Counted from the first letter of the stretch, positions 35,152-43,937 are shown. The stretch: DNA of 56,341 nucleotides from an uncultured Bacteroidia bacterium (GCA_903904515.1 CAIVCR010000095.1:1-56341), one strand, 5' to 3'. Translations and numbers: made by a program. Notes: a model not told the origin generated them from the letters alone.

Positions 35152-35403
35152 TTATTTAAAATGCATCAGCCACTGCACGATTTCGTCGAAAACAGTTGTG
35201 TTTATTGAATACTTCTGAAACTGTCCTTCCCTTACGCAAACAACCAAACCTGCCTGCTTTAGCAAATCAAGATGGTGTGAGATGCTGGGCCTGGTCATCT
35301 TAAACCGGCCGGCTATTTCACCTGCGGTGAGATCACCCTTGTTGAGCAACTCAAGGATCTCCCGTCTGGTGGGGTCATTTAACGCTTTAAAAAAGTTGTT
35401 CAA
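35152..35403 (-). CDS. sdpR: SdpR-type ArsR-family autorepressor
   Basis: An 83-residue winged-helix repressor. ALNDPTRREILELLNKGDLT opens the ArsR fold and is very close to the SdpR pattern; PSISHHLDLLKQAGLV is the recognition helix region. There are no metal-binding cysteines, as in SdpR and unlike ArsR/SmtB. Length fits the SdpR subgroup. The downstream SdpI-like gene follows after 3 bases, so the operon should be autoregulated by membrane sequestration (family knowledge). The promoter must lie in the AT-rich 35404-35500 interval. Confidence 0.9.
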   Translation of the reverse strand: MNNFFKALNDPTRREILELLNKGDLTAGEIAGRFKMTRPSISHHLDLLKQAGLVVCVREGQFQKYSINTTVFDEIVQWLMHFK

Positions 35404-35507
35404 TTTTTATGATTGTATAATTAGACAAATATCTAAATAAATTTTCAGAATTCCAAATCAGCCTCCTTATTCTTTAGCATAAGTTACAGATGGGATAATT
35501 TTTTGTG

Positions 35508-35549
35508 TATATTTGAAACACCTATCATTTGTGTTTTATTTGAAACACC
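35508..35549 (+). promoter_or_regulatory. promoter box with 27-bp direct repeat
   Basis: TATATTTG at 35508-35515 matches TAnnTTTG. It overlaps the first of two identical 13-base copies, TATTTGAAACACC (35510-35522 and 35537-35549), 27 bases apart. The second copy ends 25 bases before the NYN-domain ATG. The repeat could be a regulator site or a duplicated promoter. Confidence 0.5.
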
Positions 35550-35574
35550 ATGATTGAAAATTAAATTTAAAGAG

Positions 35575-36360
35575 ATGGAATTTACCAGAGATCCGCGGCT
35601 TGCTGTACTGTTTGATGCAGATAATGTGCCCTACTCCAATGTGAGAGGGATGCTTGCTGAGATCGCGAAGTATGGGACGCCAACTTTTAAGCGCATTTAT
35701 GGAGACTGGACCAAGCCCACCGTTGCCGGATGGAAAACTGTTCTGCTTGAAAACGGAATTACCCCTATTCAGCAATATAGTTACACGACGGGAAAAAACG
35801 CCACTGATTCGGCAATGATCATCGATGCTATGGATATTCTCTACACCGGTAGGGTTGATGGGTTTTGTATTGTATCAAGTGACAGTGATTTTACCCGTCT
35901 GGCTACCCGGCTTCGGGAAGCCGGAATGAAAGTGTATGGGATTGGAGAGAAGAAAACGCCAATCCCTTTTATTGCGGCATGCGATAAGTTTATCTATCTT
36001 GAAATTCTGAAACCTGTTGAACCTGTTGTTAAACAAATAGTTACTCCAAAAATTAAATCCAGATCACGGACAAAGACTAAGGAGTCTGTTCAAACACCTG
36101 TCGTAAATCCCATAGAGATTGCCAATAAAGGGTTGGCCAAAGTGATCTCTGACAGTATTAATGATCTCGCCGATGAAAACGGATGGGCTTTTTTAGGTGA
36201 TCTGGGGAATCTGATCCTGAAGAAACAACCCGACTTTGATCCCCGGAATTATGGTTTTAAAAAGCTGGTCCCCTTGATTAAAAGCTTTGACCAGTTTGAA
36301 ATTGATGAACGGGAGACAGGTAAAAAGAATACAACGTTGGTTTTTGTCAGAACAAAATAA
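35575..36360 (+). CDS. NYN-domain protein with C-terminal OST-HTH/LOTUS
   Basis: A 261-residue cytoplasmic protein. The N-terminal NYN (LabA/DUF88, PIN-like) domain shows LFDADNVPYSNV, the middle acidic residues in DSAMIIDAMDIL, and VSSDSDFTRLATRLRE; these acidic positions bind metal in PIN-type RNases. After a basic linker (~160-185, rich in Lys/Arg/Ser/Thr) comes a domain like the OST-HTH/LOTUS fold (DENGWAFLGDLGNLILKKQ) that binds RNA in relatives. The ATG at 35575 has an AAAGAG stretch before it; an upstream TTG at 35554 adds only seven residues. Likely an RNA-processing nuclease. Confidence 0.87.
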   Translation: MEFTRDPRLAVLFDADNVPYSNVRGMLAEIAKYGTPTFKRIYGDWTKPTVAGWKTVLLENGITPIQQYSYTTGKNATDSAMIIDAMDILYTGRVDGFCIVSSDSDFTRLATRLREAGMKVYGIGEKKTPIPFIAACDKFIYLEILKPVEPVVKQIVTPKIKSRSRTKTKESVQTPVVNPIEIANKGLAKVISDSINDLADENGWAFLGDLGNLILKKQPDFDPRNYGFKKLVPLIKSFDQFEIDERETGKKNTTLVFVRTK

Positions 36361-36416
36361 AAAGAAGAGAAACTATTTTTATATTTGTTGGCTAATCGTT
36401 CCACCTCATTTTCGTA

Positions 36417-37016
36417 ATGAAAAAAGTAAAATTAAACATTCTTGGTTTGTCATACAGCCAGACACAAACAGGAGCATATGCACTGGTTCTCTCTGAGGCT
36501 GATGGTAACAGAAGAATTCCGATTATTATTGGGGCTGTTGAGGCTCAGGCAATAGCAATACAGCTTGAAGGTCTGAAGCCGCCCCGCCCGTTGACTCATG
36601 ATTTGTTTCTGAATGTGGCATTGGCATTTGAAATTGAAATTGCTGAAGTTTTCATTCATAAACTGGAAGAGGGAATCTTTTATGCCGAGATTGTTTGCGT
36701 TCAGAATTCCAACCGAATAAGAGTTGACTCACGAACATCCGATGCGATTGCTCTTGCGCTCCGGTTTGAGTGTCCCATCTACACTACCGAGGAGATTATC
36801 GAGAAGGCAGGAATTATCATGGAGTTTGATGAGAATGGCGAAGTTAATGATGAGTCAGAAGAGTCAGATATGATCAAAAAGAGATCGTCAAGTCAGATCG
36901 ATTACTCCGATTGCACTTCAGAAGAGCTTAATGAATTGCTTGATAGTGCAATTACCGACGAGGACTATGAAAAAGCTTCCGAAATCAGAGACGAGATCAA
37001 CAAAAGAAAGTCTTAG
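36417..37016 (+). CDS. BFN-domain nuclease-like protein with UVR motif
   Basis: A 199-residue protein. Residues 1-130 are the bifunctional nuclease domain (DUF151), with IPIIIGAVEAQAIAIQLEG and TSDAIALALRFECPIY. The last 40 residues hold a UvrB/UvrC motif (DEDYEKASEIRDEIN), which is the usual pairing in Bacteroidota. The family has reported RNase/DNase activity in plants; the bacterial role is unsettled. Its TAG stop is followed directly by the thyA ATG, so the two genes are translationally linked. Confidence 0.9.
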   Translation: MKKVKLNILGLSYSQTQTGAYALVLSEADGNRRIPIIIGAVEAQAIAIQLEGLKPPRPLTHDLFLNVALAFEIEIAEVFIHKLEEGIFYAEIVCVQNSNRIRVDSRTSDAIALALRFECPIYTTEEIIEKAGIIMEFDENGEVNDESEESDMIKKRSSSQIDYSDCTSEELNELLDSAITDEDYEKASEIRDEINKRKS

Positions 37017-37811
37017 ATGAAGCAATACCTCAATCTTTTACAACATGTTCTCGACCAGGGAAGACCCAGGGAGGACCGGACCGGCACAGGGACCAAAAGT
37101 GTTTTCGGTTACCAGATGCGATTTAACCTGGAAGAGGGTTTTCCTGTGGTTACGACCAAAAAACTCCATTTGAAATCCATCATTCATGAATTACTCTGGT
37201 TTTTGGCAGGCGATACCAATGTGAAATATCTTCAGGATAACGGCGTCCGGATCTGGAATGAATGGGCCGATGAAAACGGAGAGCTTGGCCATATCTACGG
37301 TTACCAATGGCGTTCATGGCCCACACCTGAGGGAAATGCTGTTGATCAGATTTCAAAACTGATTAACGATATTAAAAACGATCCGCTCTCAAGACGATTA
37401 ATTGTAAGTGCCTGGAATGTTGGGGAACTTGATAAAATGAATCTTCCCCCTTGCCATCTGCTCTTCCAATTCTACGTCAATGAGGGGAAGCTTTCATGCC
37501 AGCTTTATCAGCGGAGTGCCGATATTTTCCTGGGTGTGCCTTTCAATATTGCCTCTTACGCCTTGCTCACCATGATGGTGGCACAGGTTACCGGTTTAAA
37601 ACCCGGAGATTTTGTCCATACTTTTGGGGATGCTCATATTTACAATAATCATCTTGACCAGGTGAACCTTCAACTTTCGCGCACCACTTTCCCGTTGCCA
37701 CAATTGAAGATCAACCCTGATGTGAAGTCAATTTTTGACTTTAACTATGATGATTTTGAATTGGTTAATTACCAGTCACATCCACATATTAAAGGGGATG
37801 TTTCGGTGTAA
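37017..37811 (+). CDS. thyA: thymidylate synthase
   Basis: A 264-residue enzyme that methylates dUMP to dTMP with methylenetetrahydrofolate. The catalytic cysteine is C146 in [10 protein letters not shown]; the dUMP-binding [17 protein letters not shown] follows, and the N-terminal [13 protein letters not shown] is the arginine loop. Length equals that of the E. coli enzyme. It starts at the base after the BFN stop and is followed 161 bases later by folA, which regenerates tetrahydrofolate from its product. Confidence 0.98.
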   Translation: MKQYLNLLQHVLDQGRPREDRTGTGTKSVFGYQMRFNLEEGFPVVTTKKLHLKSIIHELLWFLAGDTNVKYLQDNGVRIWNEWADENGELGHIYGYQWRSWPTPEGNAVDQISKLINDIKNDPLSRRLIVSAWNVGELDKMNLPPCHLLFQFYVNEGKLSCQLYQRSADIFLGVPFNIASYALLTMMVAQVTGLKPGDFVHTFGDAHIYNNHLDQVNLQLSRTTFPLPQLKINPDVKSIFDFNYDDFELVNYQSHPHIKGDVSV

Positions 37812-37945
37812 TTTAGGGGTTTAGGCTGTAGGCTGTTAGGCGTTTAGGAAATTACTGCAATTTTTAAGTTAGTTGATAGAATTTCATGTCTATTATTCAA
37901 CCCCTAACTGCCTAATAGTCTAAAGCCTAATAACCTAATTAACAT
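37812..37945. repeat. TTTAGG/CCTAA short repeats between thyA and folA
   Basis: On the left arm TTAGG-type words recur (TTTAGGGG, TTTAGGCTGTAGGCTGTTAGGCG, TTTAGG); on the right the complementary words CCCCTAACTGCCTAATAG and AAAGCCTAATAACCTAAT recur. Together they form an imperfect stem spanning about 120 bases. Confidence 0.75.
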
Positions 37946-37972
37946 ACTTTCAATTTATATTATTTTCATCTA

Positions 37973-38467
37973 ATGATCTACCCAAATATCGCCATTATCG
38001 TTGCCATTGCCGAAAATTTCGCTATCGGAAAGAATAACGACCTGTTGTTTCATCTTCCAAACGATCTGAAACGATTCAAGAAAATCACCTCCGGACACGC
38101 CGTGATCATGGGTAAAAGAACCCTTTTCTCTTTGCCAAACGGACCGCTACCCAACCGCAGAAATATCATAATTACGGATGTTCCCGGCGAAACGTTTGAA
38201 GGTTGCGAAACCGTATATTCCATCATCGAGGCGGTCGAAGCGGTTCAAAACGAACAGGAGGCATTCGTTATTGGTGGCGGGATGATATACCGCCAGTTTT
38301 ATCCCATTGCGGGAAAACTATATCTCACCATGGCGCATCAGGTGTTTGAAGCCGATACCTTCTTCCCGGTGGTCAATTTTGACGAATGGAAGGTAATCTC
38401 CCGCGAAGATCTGTTTGACGAGAAAAACAATTTCAGCTATTCCAATATTGATCTGGAAAGGATTTAA
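37973..38467 (+). CDS. folA: dihydrofolate reductase
   Basis: A 164-residue enzyme reducing dihydrofolate with NADPH. IIVAIAENFAIGKNNDLLFHLPNDLKRFK has the family's start pattern with the FHLP segment in place of WHLP and the active-site acidic residue N-D in LPNDLKRF. The GKRTLFSLP segment is the NADPH-binding GRKT-like loop, and FVIGGGMIYRQF binds the cofactor. The WHLP to FHLP change is uncommon but seen in the family. It is grouped with thyA. Confidence 0.95.
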   Translation: MIYPNIAIIVAIAENFAIGKNNDLLFHLPNDLKRFKKITSGHAVIMGKRTLFSLPNGPLPNRRNIIITDVPGETFEGCETVYSIIEAVEAVQNEQEAFVIGGGMIYRQFYPIAGKLYLTMAHQVFEADTFFPVVNFDEWKVISREDLFDEKNNFSYSNIDLERI

Positions 38468-38523
38468 CTAAAATAGTTAGTTAATAAATTGCATTGGAAG
38501 TATTTAATTCAAAGGGTTATTCT

Positions 38524-38531
38524 TACCTTTG
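38524..38531 (+). promoter_or_regulatory. putative -7 box of the plug-domain protein gene
   Basis: TACCTTTG is an exact TAnnTTTG match 25 bases upstream of the ATG at 38556. It also argues that a TTG start at 38529 is wrong, since that codon lies inside the box. Confidence 0.5.
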
Positions 38532-38555
38532 ATACAATTGAAATACAACGCTATA

Positions 38556-41084
38556 ATGCAACTTTCAAGCCTGATTCAATATCCCCAAAAGATTTTCAAA
38601 CCGGAGTGTACCTCTCACAGTTTATTCCTGGTGTTTGTATTGTTCTGGTCCATATTAATTCTTTCATCCTTCTCGGGTAGTGGAAATGAAAATAGGCAGA
38701 GAGCAGCCAGTAATGAAAATAATTCCCATGAAAAGATCTATCTCCATATCGAACGATCCGAGTATCAGGCTGGGGATGATATCTGGTTTAAAGTATATCT
38801 TGTCGATGCCAATTCCCATAAGCCGGAGGCGGAAAGTAAGGTCGTTTATGTTGAACTAATTGATCCTGCCAATAAAATAACGGGCACAAAAATTGTCAAA
38901 ATAACAGACGGGTGCGGCACTGGTGATTTTAAACTTCCTTTCGATTTTATTAAAGGGGAGTACCAGGTAAGGGCCTATACCAATTATATGCGGAATTTTG
39001 ACGATGCCTGGTTTTTCAGGGGAAAGGTGTTTGTAAACTCGATGTTTGCTGAAAAACTGGATTCTGCACAACAAAAATCACCGGACAAAAAATCATCTTT
39101 TTCATTTCCTGAACTAAAACCTGATTTGCAGTTTTTTCCCGATGGGGGATCTATGGTCGATGGTCTGGTTAATCAGGTTGGGTTCAAAGCAGTAGGAGCT
39201 GACGGAAAGGGGATCGCAATTTCGGGGATTATCGTTGACAATACCGGAGAAAAGGTGATGGATTTTCAATCTCTGAAGTTCGGGTTGGGGAAATTGAAAT
39301 TTGTCCCCCAAAAAGATAAAAGCTATAAGGCGCAGGTTCTCTTGAATGGTTTGCAATACTCTTATGATCTCCCGGTTTCGTTAGCATCCGGGGTTGTTAT
39401 GGAAATAATTGAACAAAAGGATCTTTATACAGCAATAATCCGCTCGGCCTTACCAAACGGGGTCAATGATTTTAAATTTGTAGGGCGGCAAAAAAATAAA
39501 TTTGTAGGGAGTTCAAAAATTACGAATAATCTGGAAGGGGCAAAAATCACCATTCCAAAAAATATTCTGGAAGAAGGGATTGTTCAATTCACACTTTTTG
39601 ACAACCAGGATAAACCAGTTTGTGAACGGTTGGTTTTTGTTGAAAAAGATGAAAATCATCCTGTTGTGACTATTTCTTCTGCAAAGGCGAGTTACGGAAA
39701 GAGGGAGCTCGTGGAACTGGACATCTCACCGGATATTCAAAAAAACCGGACATTCAAAGCCAATGCGTCGCTCTCGGTTACTGAAGTATCTGCTTTGGAT
39801 AGCTCTAAATTTGGATTGGATATACGATCATACTTGTTACTGAATTCAGATCTGAGGGGCGAAATTGAACATCCGGGTTACTATTTTTACTCCGATGACT
39901 CGCAACGGAAAAAGTTACTGGATTTGTTAATGATGACACAGGGGTGGAGACAGTTTATTTTAAATGATTCACTGAACATAGTTGATGGAAAACTAAACTA
40001 TTCCATTGAAACCGGAATAAATATTGGTGGAAGTGTAAGACGATTCAGTGATCAGGGAAAACCCGCAAAAGCTGAAGTTTCACTCGTCTATTCAAATAAA
40101 GATGAGATGGTGTATAACCAAACTGAATCGGATAACAAAGGACATTTCTTATTTGAAGATTTTGATTTTTTGGATAGTACATCCGTAATTATCCAGGCTA
40201 AGAAAGTGACAAAAGATAATGAGGGTATTAAAAACCCGAATGGAAATTTTTTTATCACAATGGATTCCATCACTTCCCCGAAAATTTCAAATCCTAAAAT
40301 TCAAGTTGTTCCGGTTGAAGATACCTTTAAAGTTAGTCCCCCTGTAAATAGCTTATCAGCTCAGGAGATCGATTCTATTCTTCACGATCAGCACAGGCAT
40401 ATTTTGCTCGATGAAGTGACAATTACCACCAGGAAAATAGAGCGAATGGCCCAAAAGCGGTTGATGTATCGTGAACCTTCCAACTCTTTGGATTTTAAAG
40501 AGATACGGAAGAGCACAGCAGCACGCAATGTTTTGGACGCCTTGGAGGGAAGAATTCCTGGACTCGACTTTAATGGTGAGGATCTTGTAATCGGAGGTGA
40601 CCACTCTATAAATAGGGGTGGCCCACTTTTTCTTCTCAATGGTATTCCAACAACAAAAGATGCCATCCTTGCCATACCTGTGGATCAGATTGACTTTGTG
40701 GATGTGTTGAAACGGGGCAAAACAATTGTTTTCGGGTCTGCCGGTTCTCATGGCGTCATTGCTGTATATACTTTAGCCGCTGCCGACAACCTGGAAAATG
40801 ATGGAAAAAGTGGGGATAAATGTATCGTGAATTTCACCCATCCAGGCTTTAGTATTGCCAGAAAATTCTATGAGCCAGTCTATTCATCGGGAAAATCCGT
40901 ACAAAATAAACCGGATTACCGCTCTACCATCTATTGGAATCCTGAAGTGAAATTAACCGATCAGGGTAAGACGAAGCTCTCTTTTTATACGTCTGAATTA
41001 CCCGCGACCTATAAAGTAGATCTTGAAGGGATTACGTCGGAAGGTGTTCCGGTTCATTCGGAGACTTTTTTTGAGGTGAAATAA
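38556..41084 (+). CDS. large exported protein with MG2-like and TonB-plug-like domains
   Basis: An 842-residue protein with an N-terminal hydrophobic segment (LFLVFVLFWSILILSSF) for export or anchoring. Next comes a macroglobulin MG2-like beta domain (EKIYLHIERSEYQAGDDIWF; about 60-160), further beta domains, a carboxypeptidase-regulatory-like segment (about 490-560), and near 640-750 a TonB-plug-like stretch (LDALEGRIPGLDFNG, GGPLFLLNGIPT, FVDVLKRG). No transmembrane barrel follows, so it is not a receptor. Similar multidomain proteins are widespread in Bacteroidota with no settled function. The ATG at 38556 is chosen over a TTG at 38529. Confidence 0.82.
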   Translation: MQLSSLIQYPQKIFKPECTSHSLFLVFVLFWSILILSSFSGSGNENRQRAASNENNSHEKIYLHIERSEYQAGDDIWFKVYLVDANSHKPEAESKVVYVELIDPANKITGTKIVKITDGCGTGDFKLPFDFIKGEYQVRAYTNYMRNFDDAWFFRGKVFVNSMFAEKLDSAQQKSPDKKSSFSFPELKPDLQFFPDGGSMVDGLVNQVGFKAVGADGKGIAISGIIVDNTGEKVMDFQSLKFGLGKLKFVPQKDKSYKAQVLLNGLQYSYDLPVSLASGVVMEIIEQKDLYTAIIRSALPNGVNDFKFVGRQKNKFVGSSKITNNLEGAKITIPKNILEEGIVQFTLFDNQDKPVCERLVFVEKDENHPVVTISSAKASYGKRELVELDISPDIQKNRTFKANASLSVTEVSALDSSKFGLDIRSYLLLNSDLRGEIEHPGYYFYSDDSQRKKLLDLLMMTQGWRQFILNDSLNIVDGKLNYSIETGINIGGSVRRFSDQGKPAKAEVSLVYSNKDEMVYNQTESDNKGHFLFEDFDFLDSTSVIIQAKKVTKDNEGIKNPNGNFFITMDSITSPKISNPKIQVVPVEDTFKVSPPVNSLSAQEIDSILHDQHRHILLDEVTITTRKIERMAQKRLMYREPSNSLDFKEIRKSTAARNVLDALEGRIPGLDFNGEDLVIGGDHSINRGGPLFLLNGIPTTKDAILAIPVDQIDFVDVLKRGKTIVFGSAGSHGVIAVYTLAAADNLENDGKSGDKCIVNFTHPGFSIARKFYEPVYSSGKSVQNKPDYRSTIYWNPEVKLTDQGKTKLSFYTSELPATYKVDLEGITSEGVPVHSETFFEVK

Positions 41085-41256
41085 CCAGTCGTAAAATTTT
41101 TAATCTCTATTCCTACCTATTTAAGTAATCTGAAACAAAAGATTTAGTATTAAATGGGATCTTTTGGTGCTATTTTGGTGACTTGGCGATTTGGTAAGTT
41201 AAGATTTTAATAATCATATTATTGCAGATAATTAATGAGAATAATTTAATGTTGTA

Positions 41257-41571
41257 AAGATTGCTTCGTTCCCGAATAGTGGTACTATCTGGACAGGCTG
41301 TACATCCTTGCAATGGCAGCAACAAATAAGTTCTGCTTCAATTCTAAGATTGCTTCGTCGCATCAGACCTGCTTAGTTCCTTCTGAACATTTAGTTAAGC
41401 AAGGCTCCTCGCAATGACAGGTGGTATGCGGCGGGAAGAGAGATGGGAAGGGATGGCGGCAGAGCCGCCATCCCTTCCCATCTCTCTGTAAATCAAATCA
41501 TCTGTCATGGCGAGGAGCTCTTCGATAATTTGTATGAAAATGACTAACGTTATGAGCGACAAAGCAATCTT
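41257..41571. repeat. GATTGCTTCGTC...CTCGCAATGAC repeat cluster
   Basis: Three degenerate copies lie in the 620-base gene-free gap 41085-41705. Copy 1 is 41257-41320 (AAGATTGCTTCGTT ... CCTTGCAATGGCAG), copy 2 is 41346-41420 (AAGATTGCTTCGTCGC ... GCTCCTCGCAATGACAG), and copy 3 is inverted, 41502-41571 (CTGTCATGGCGAGGAGC ... GCGACAAAGCAATCTT). Copies 2 and 3 form an inverted repeat with arms matching 16/17 and 15/16 at the two ends. I see no gene in the remainder of the gap. Confidence 0.85.
41437..41487. repeat. 24-bp perfect hairpin nested in the repeat cluster
   Basis: The arms 41437-41460 (AGAGAGATGGGAAGGG, then ATGGCGGC) and 41464-41487 are exact complements around a 3-base AGA loop, with no mismatch over 24 bp. 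It sits between the inverted copies of the surrounding repeat, so it looks like one element inserted in another. It could also act as a strong transcript-end structure. Confidence 0.95.
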
Positions 41572-41705
41572 TAACATAGGTCTGCTTTCGTTGTTTAGTG
41601 CAATTAAGCAACATTACCTCTTTAATGCGACCTCTTTTTATTTTGGACCTATAACTAAGCAGTCAATAGGGGAAATACGACATTATACACGTCTTAATAA
41701 CTTAA

Positions 41706-42980
41706 TCAAGTAAGTAAGTTCTTTTCTCCTGAATTAAACTCTGCCTCATCCGGTGTAAGGATTTCAGAATTGTGCTTATATCTGAAAACAAGTGGAAAAA
41801 TAATACCCAGCAACAGGGCGTATCCGGCAAAGGTAAACCAGATGCTTTGCCACACTTTAATCCCGTTATGAGTGAAAAAGTCTACAACCCGGCCACTGGT
41901 AACCCCTCCGACAAATGCTCCGATCCCATTGACCATGATCATAAACAGCCCTTGCGCGCTGGCCCTGATACCCGCATCTGTCTCCATTTCAATAAAAAGT
42001 GAACCTGAGATCAAAAAGAAATCAAAGGCAATGCCATAAATGATCATCGAGAAAATCAGCAGGAAAAGTCCGTCGCCAGGATTCCCGATTCCAAATAATC
42101 CAAAGCGGGCAACCCAAGCAAAGATGCTGATCATCATTACTTTTTTAATCCCAAAACGGTGTAAAAAGAAGGGGATGGCCAGGATGAAGAGCACCTCCGA
42201 AATTTGAGAGACCGACATCAGTAATCCCGGATGGATAACCGCAAAGGAATTGGCGTAATCAGAGGTGAAATCATGAAGAAAGGATTGTCCGAATGTATTT
42301 GTGATTTGGAGCGCTGCACCCAATAACATGGCAAAAATAAAGAATATAGCCATTTTCCTGGTTCGAAATAAGACAAAGGCATCGAAACCAAGGGCTGAAA
42401 GCAGGGATCTTTTTTGCATTGTTTTTACGGGCGGGCAGGCAGGCATCGTAAAGGCGTAAATCCCCAGAAACAATGCAGATACCGATCCGATCCGGAGCTG
42501 CAACGGACTCAGACCCCATCCCAGGAGGTCAACAACCCACATGGCACAAATAAATCCGATTGTTCCCCAAACCCTGATTGGGGGGAAATCCTTGACAATA
42601 TTAAACCTGTTTTTTTCAAGAATATGGTAGGAGACGGTGTTGTTCAATGCAATGGTTGGCATATAGGCCATTGCATTGAATAACATAATCAGGTACATAA
42701 GGTTGGCACTCGTTACTGTAGAAGCCCAAAAGAGCAGTCCCGCTCCAACCAGATGACAAAGTCCAAGCAGCCGTTCTGCATTGACCCACCGATCGGCAAC
42801 AATGCCCAGCAAACCTGGCATAAACAACGAAGCAATCCCCATGGTTGCAAAAATGCTCCCAATCTGCCCTCCCGTGAAATGGAGGGTATTTCCCATGTAA
42901 CTACCCAGTGATATAAGCCATGAACCCCAAATGAAATATTGGAGGAAATTCATCAGCGTAAGACGATACTTTATCCCCAT
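41706..42980 (-). CDS. nucleoside:proton symporter, NupG family MFS
   Basis: A 424-residue, twelve-helix inner-membrane transporter. The N-terminal LTLMNFLQYFIWGSWLISLGSYM is the signature of the NupG/XapB nucleoside symporter family; VWGTIGFICAMWVVDLLGW and the C-terminal GIGAFVGGVTSGRVVD fit as well. It would import nucleosides with protons. It stands alone on the minus strand, downstream of nothing obviously related to nucleoside use. The gap to the repeat cluster is about 130 bases. Confidence 0.92.
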   Translation of the reverse strand: MGIKYRLTLMNFLQYFIWGSWLISLGSYMGNTLHFTGGQIGSIFATMGIASLFMPGLLGIVADRWVNAERLLGLCHLVGAGLLFWASTVTSANLMYLIMLFNAMAYMPTIALNNTVSYHILEKNRFNIVKDFPPIRVWGTIGFICAMWVVDLLGWGLSPLQLRIGSVSALFLGIYAFTMPACPPVKTMQKRSLLSALGFDAFVLFRTRKMAIFFIFAMLLGAALQITNTFGQSFLHDFTSDYANSFAVIHPGLLMSVSQISEVLFILAIPFFLHRFGIKKVMMISIFAWVARFGLFGIGNPGDGLFLLIFSMIIYGIAFDFFLISGSLFIEMETDAGIRASAQGLFMIMVNGIGAFVGGVTSGRVVDFFTHNGIKVWQSIWFTFAGYALLLGIIFPLVFRYKHNSEILTPDEAEFNSGEKNLLT

Positions 42981-43041
42981 AGACGATTTAAGACTGGCTT
43001 ATTTTAAGTGATGGACAACCTGATGATTGAAACATACCTCA

Positions 43042-43716
43042 TCAATCGTCCAGAATCAGCATCTTCCCAAGATTCTCGAATCGTGAATGGTAGTCATCGA
43101 TGGAGCATTGCATAACCTCGTAGGCTTCAGCCCGATCGTAGACATGAGTGATGACCGAATTTTTCTCTTCTCCGGGCAAGTCTTTGTATGTCAGGAAGTA
43201 ATGCCGAAGCCTGGTAATAATCGTTTCAGGAACATCAGCCAGATCGGTGAAGTGTCCATAAACAAAGTCGTTATTTAATACGGCAATTATTTTATCGTCA
43301 GCTTCATTCCCATCGATCATCCGAAATCCACCGATAGGGCGTGCCGTCACGAGAATATCCCCGTGTGCAATATTTTTTTCGGTCAGGACGACGATATCCA
43401 ACGGGTCACCATCCCCCTTTACCCCTTTAAGTCCGGTCTTGTCCATACAAAATTTTCCAACCTTCTTTCCGCAATAGGTCTGGGGAATAAACCCATAGAG
43501 TGCAGGGACTACATTTGAGAATTGCTGAGGCCGGTCAATTTTCAGATAACCGGTGTCCTTATCTACTTCATATTTAACTGTATCTGTTGGGACAACCTCG
43601 ATAAAGGCTGTAACCTTTTCGGGGACATGATCACCGATATGAACACCATGCCAGGGATGCGATTTATACCGCAAACCCATAAGCCGACCAATAGGATCTG
43701 AAAATTTATCTGCCAT
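43042..43716 (-). CDS. ppa: family I inorganic pyrophosphatase
   Basis: A 224-residue cytoplasmic hydrolase of pyrophosphate. The signature DGDPLDIVVLTE (about 116-127) binds the metal ions; KYEVDKDTGYLKIDR and the following YGFIPQTYCG are the other active-site strands. The N-terminal ~30 residues (GRLMGLRYKSHPWHGVHIG) are longer than in E. coli Ppa. The protein drives biosynthetic reactions by removing pyrophosphate. It is monocistronic, 61 bases from the nucleoside symporter gene on the same strand. Confidence 0.95.
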   Translation of the reverse strand: MADKFSDPIGRLMGLRYKSHPWHGVHIGDHVPEKVTAFIEVVPTDTVKYEVDKDTGYLKIDRPQQFSNVVPALYGFIPQTYCGKKVGKFCMDKTGLKGVKGDGDPLDIVVLTEKNIAHGDILVTARPIGGFRMIDGNEADDKIIAVLNNDFVYGHFTDLADVPETIITRLRHYFLTYKDLPGEEKNSVITHVYDRAEAYEVMQCSIDDYHSRFENLGKMLILDD

Positions 43717-43863
43717 AAGGATTTATTTTATTGAATTTCAATATGAAGTTTGTATTGACCGGAAGGTTAACCATCTATCAAAGGAAATCAAAATTTATCA
43801 GATTTTACTGATGTTTATTAAAAAATTAGGGATATATCATTACAGGTGAATATTACACAATTG

Positions 43864-43937
43864 CCAGTAGCCAGCCGCCAGTAACCAGCAGCCAGTAGCC
43901 AGCCGCCAGCAGCCAGCAGCCAGTAGCCAGCCGCCAG
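43864..43937. repeat. CCAG heptamer tandem repeat, largest copy
   Basis: Ten full 7-base units plus CCAG, all in register, of the form CCAGYNR: variants are CCAGTAG, CCAGCCG, CCAGTAA and CCAGCAG. The array lies in the 287-base gap between ppa and yifB. The rest of that gap holds no gene. Confidence 0.95.

Noticed and set aside
38556..41084. TonB-dependent receptor
   Set aside because: There is a plug-like segment but no 22-strand barrel; the length and the MG2-like start do not fit a receptor.
41085..41705. Insertion sequence with transposase
   Set aside because: No transposase frame exists in the gap; only palindromic repeats are present.
43864..43937. CRISPR array
   Set aside because: The repeat unit is 7 bases with no spacers, and no cas genes are nearby.
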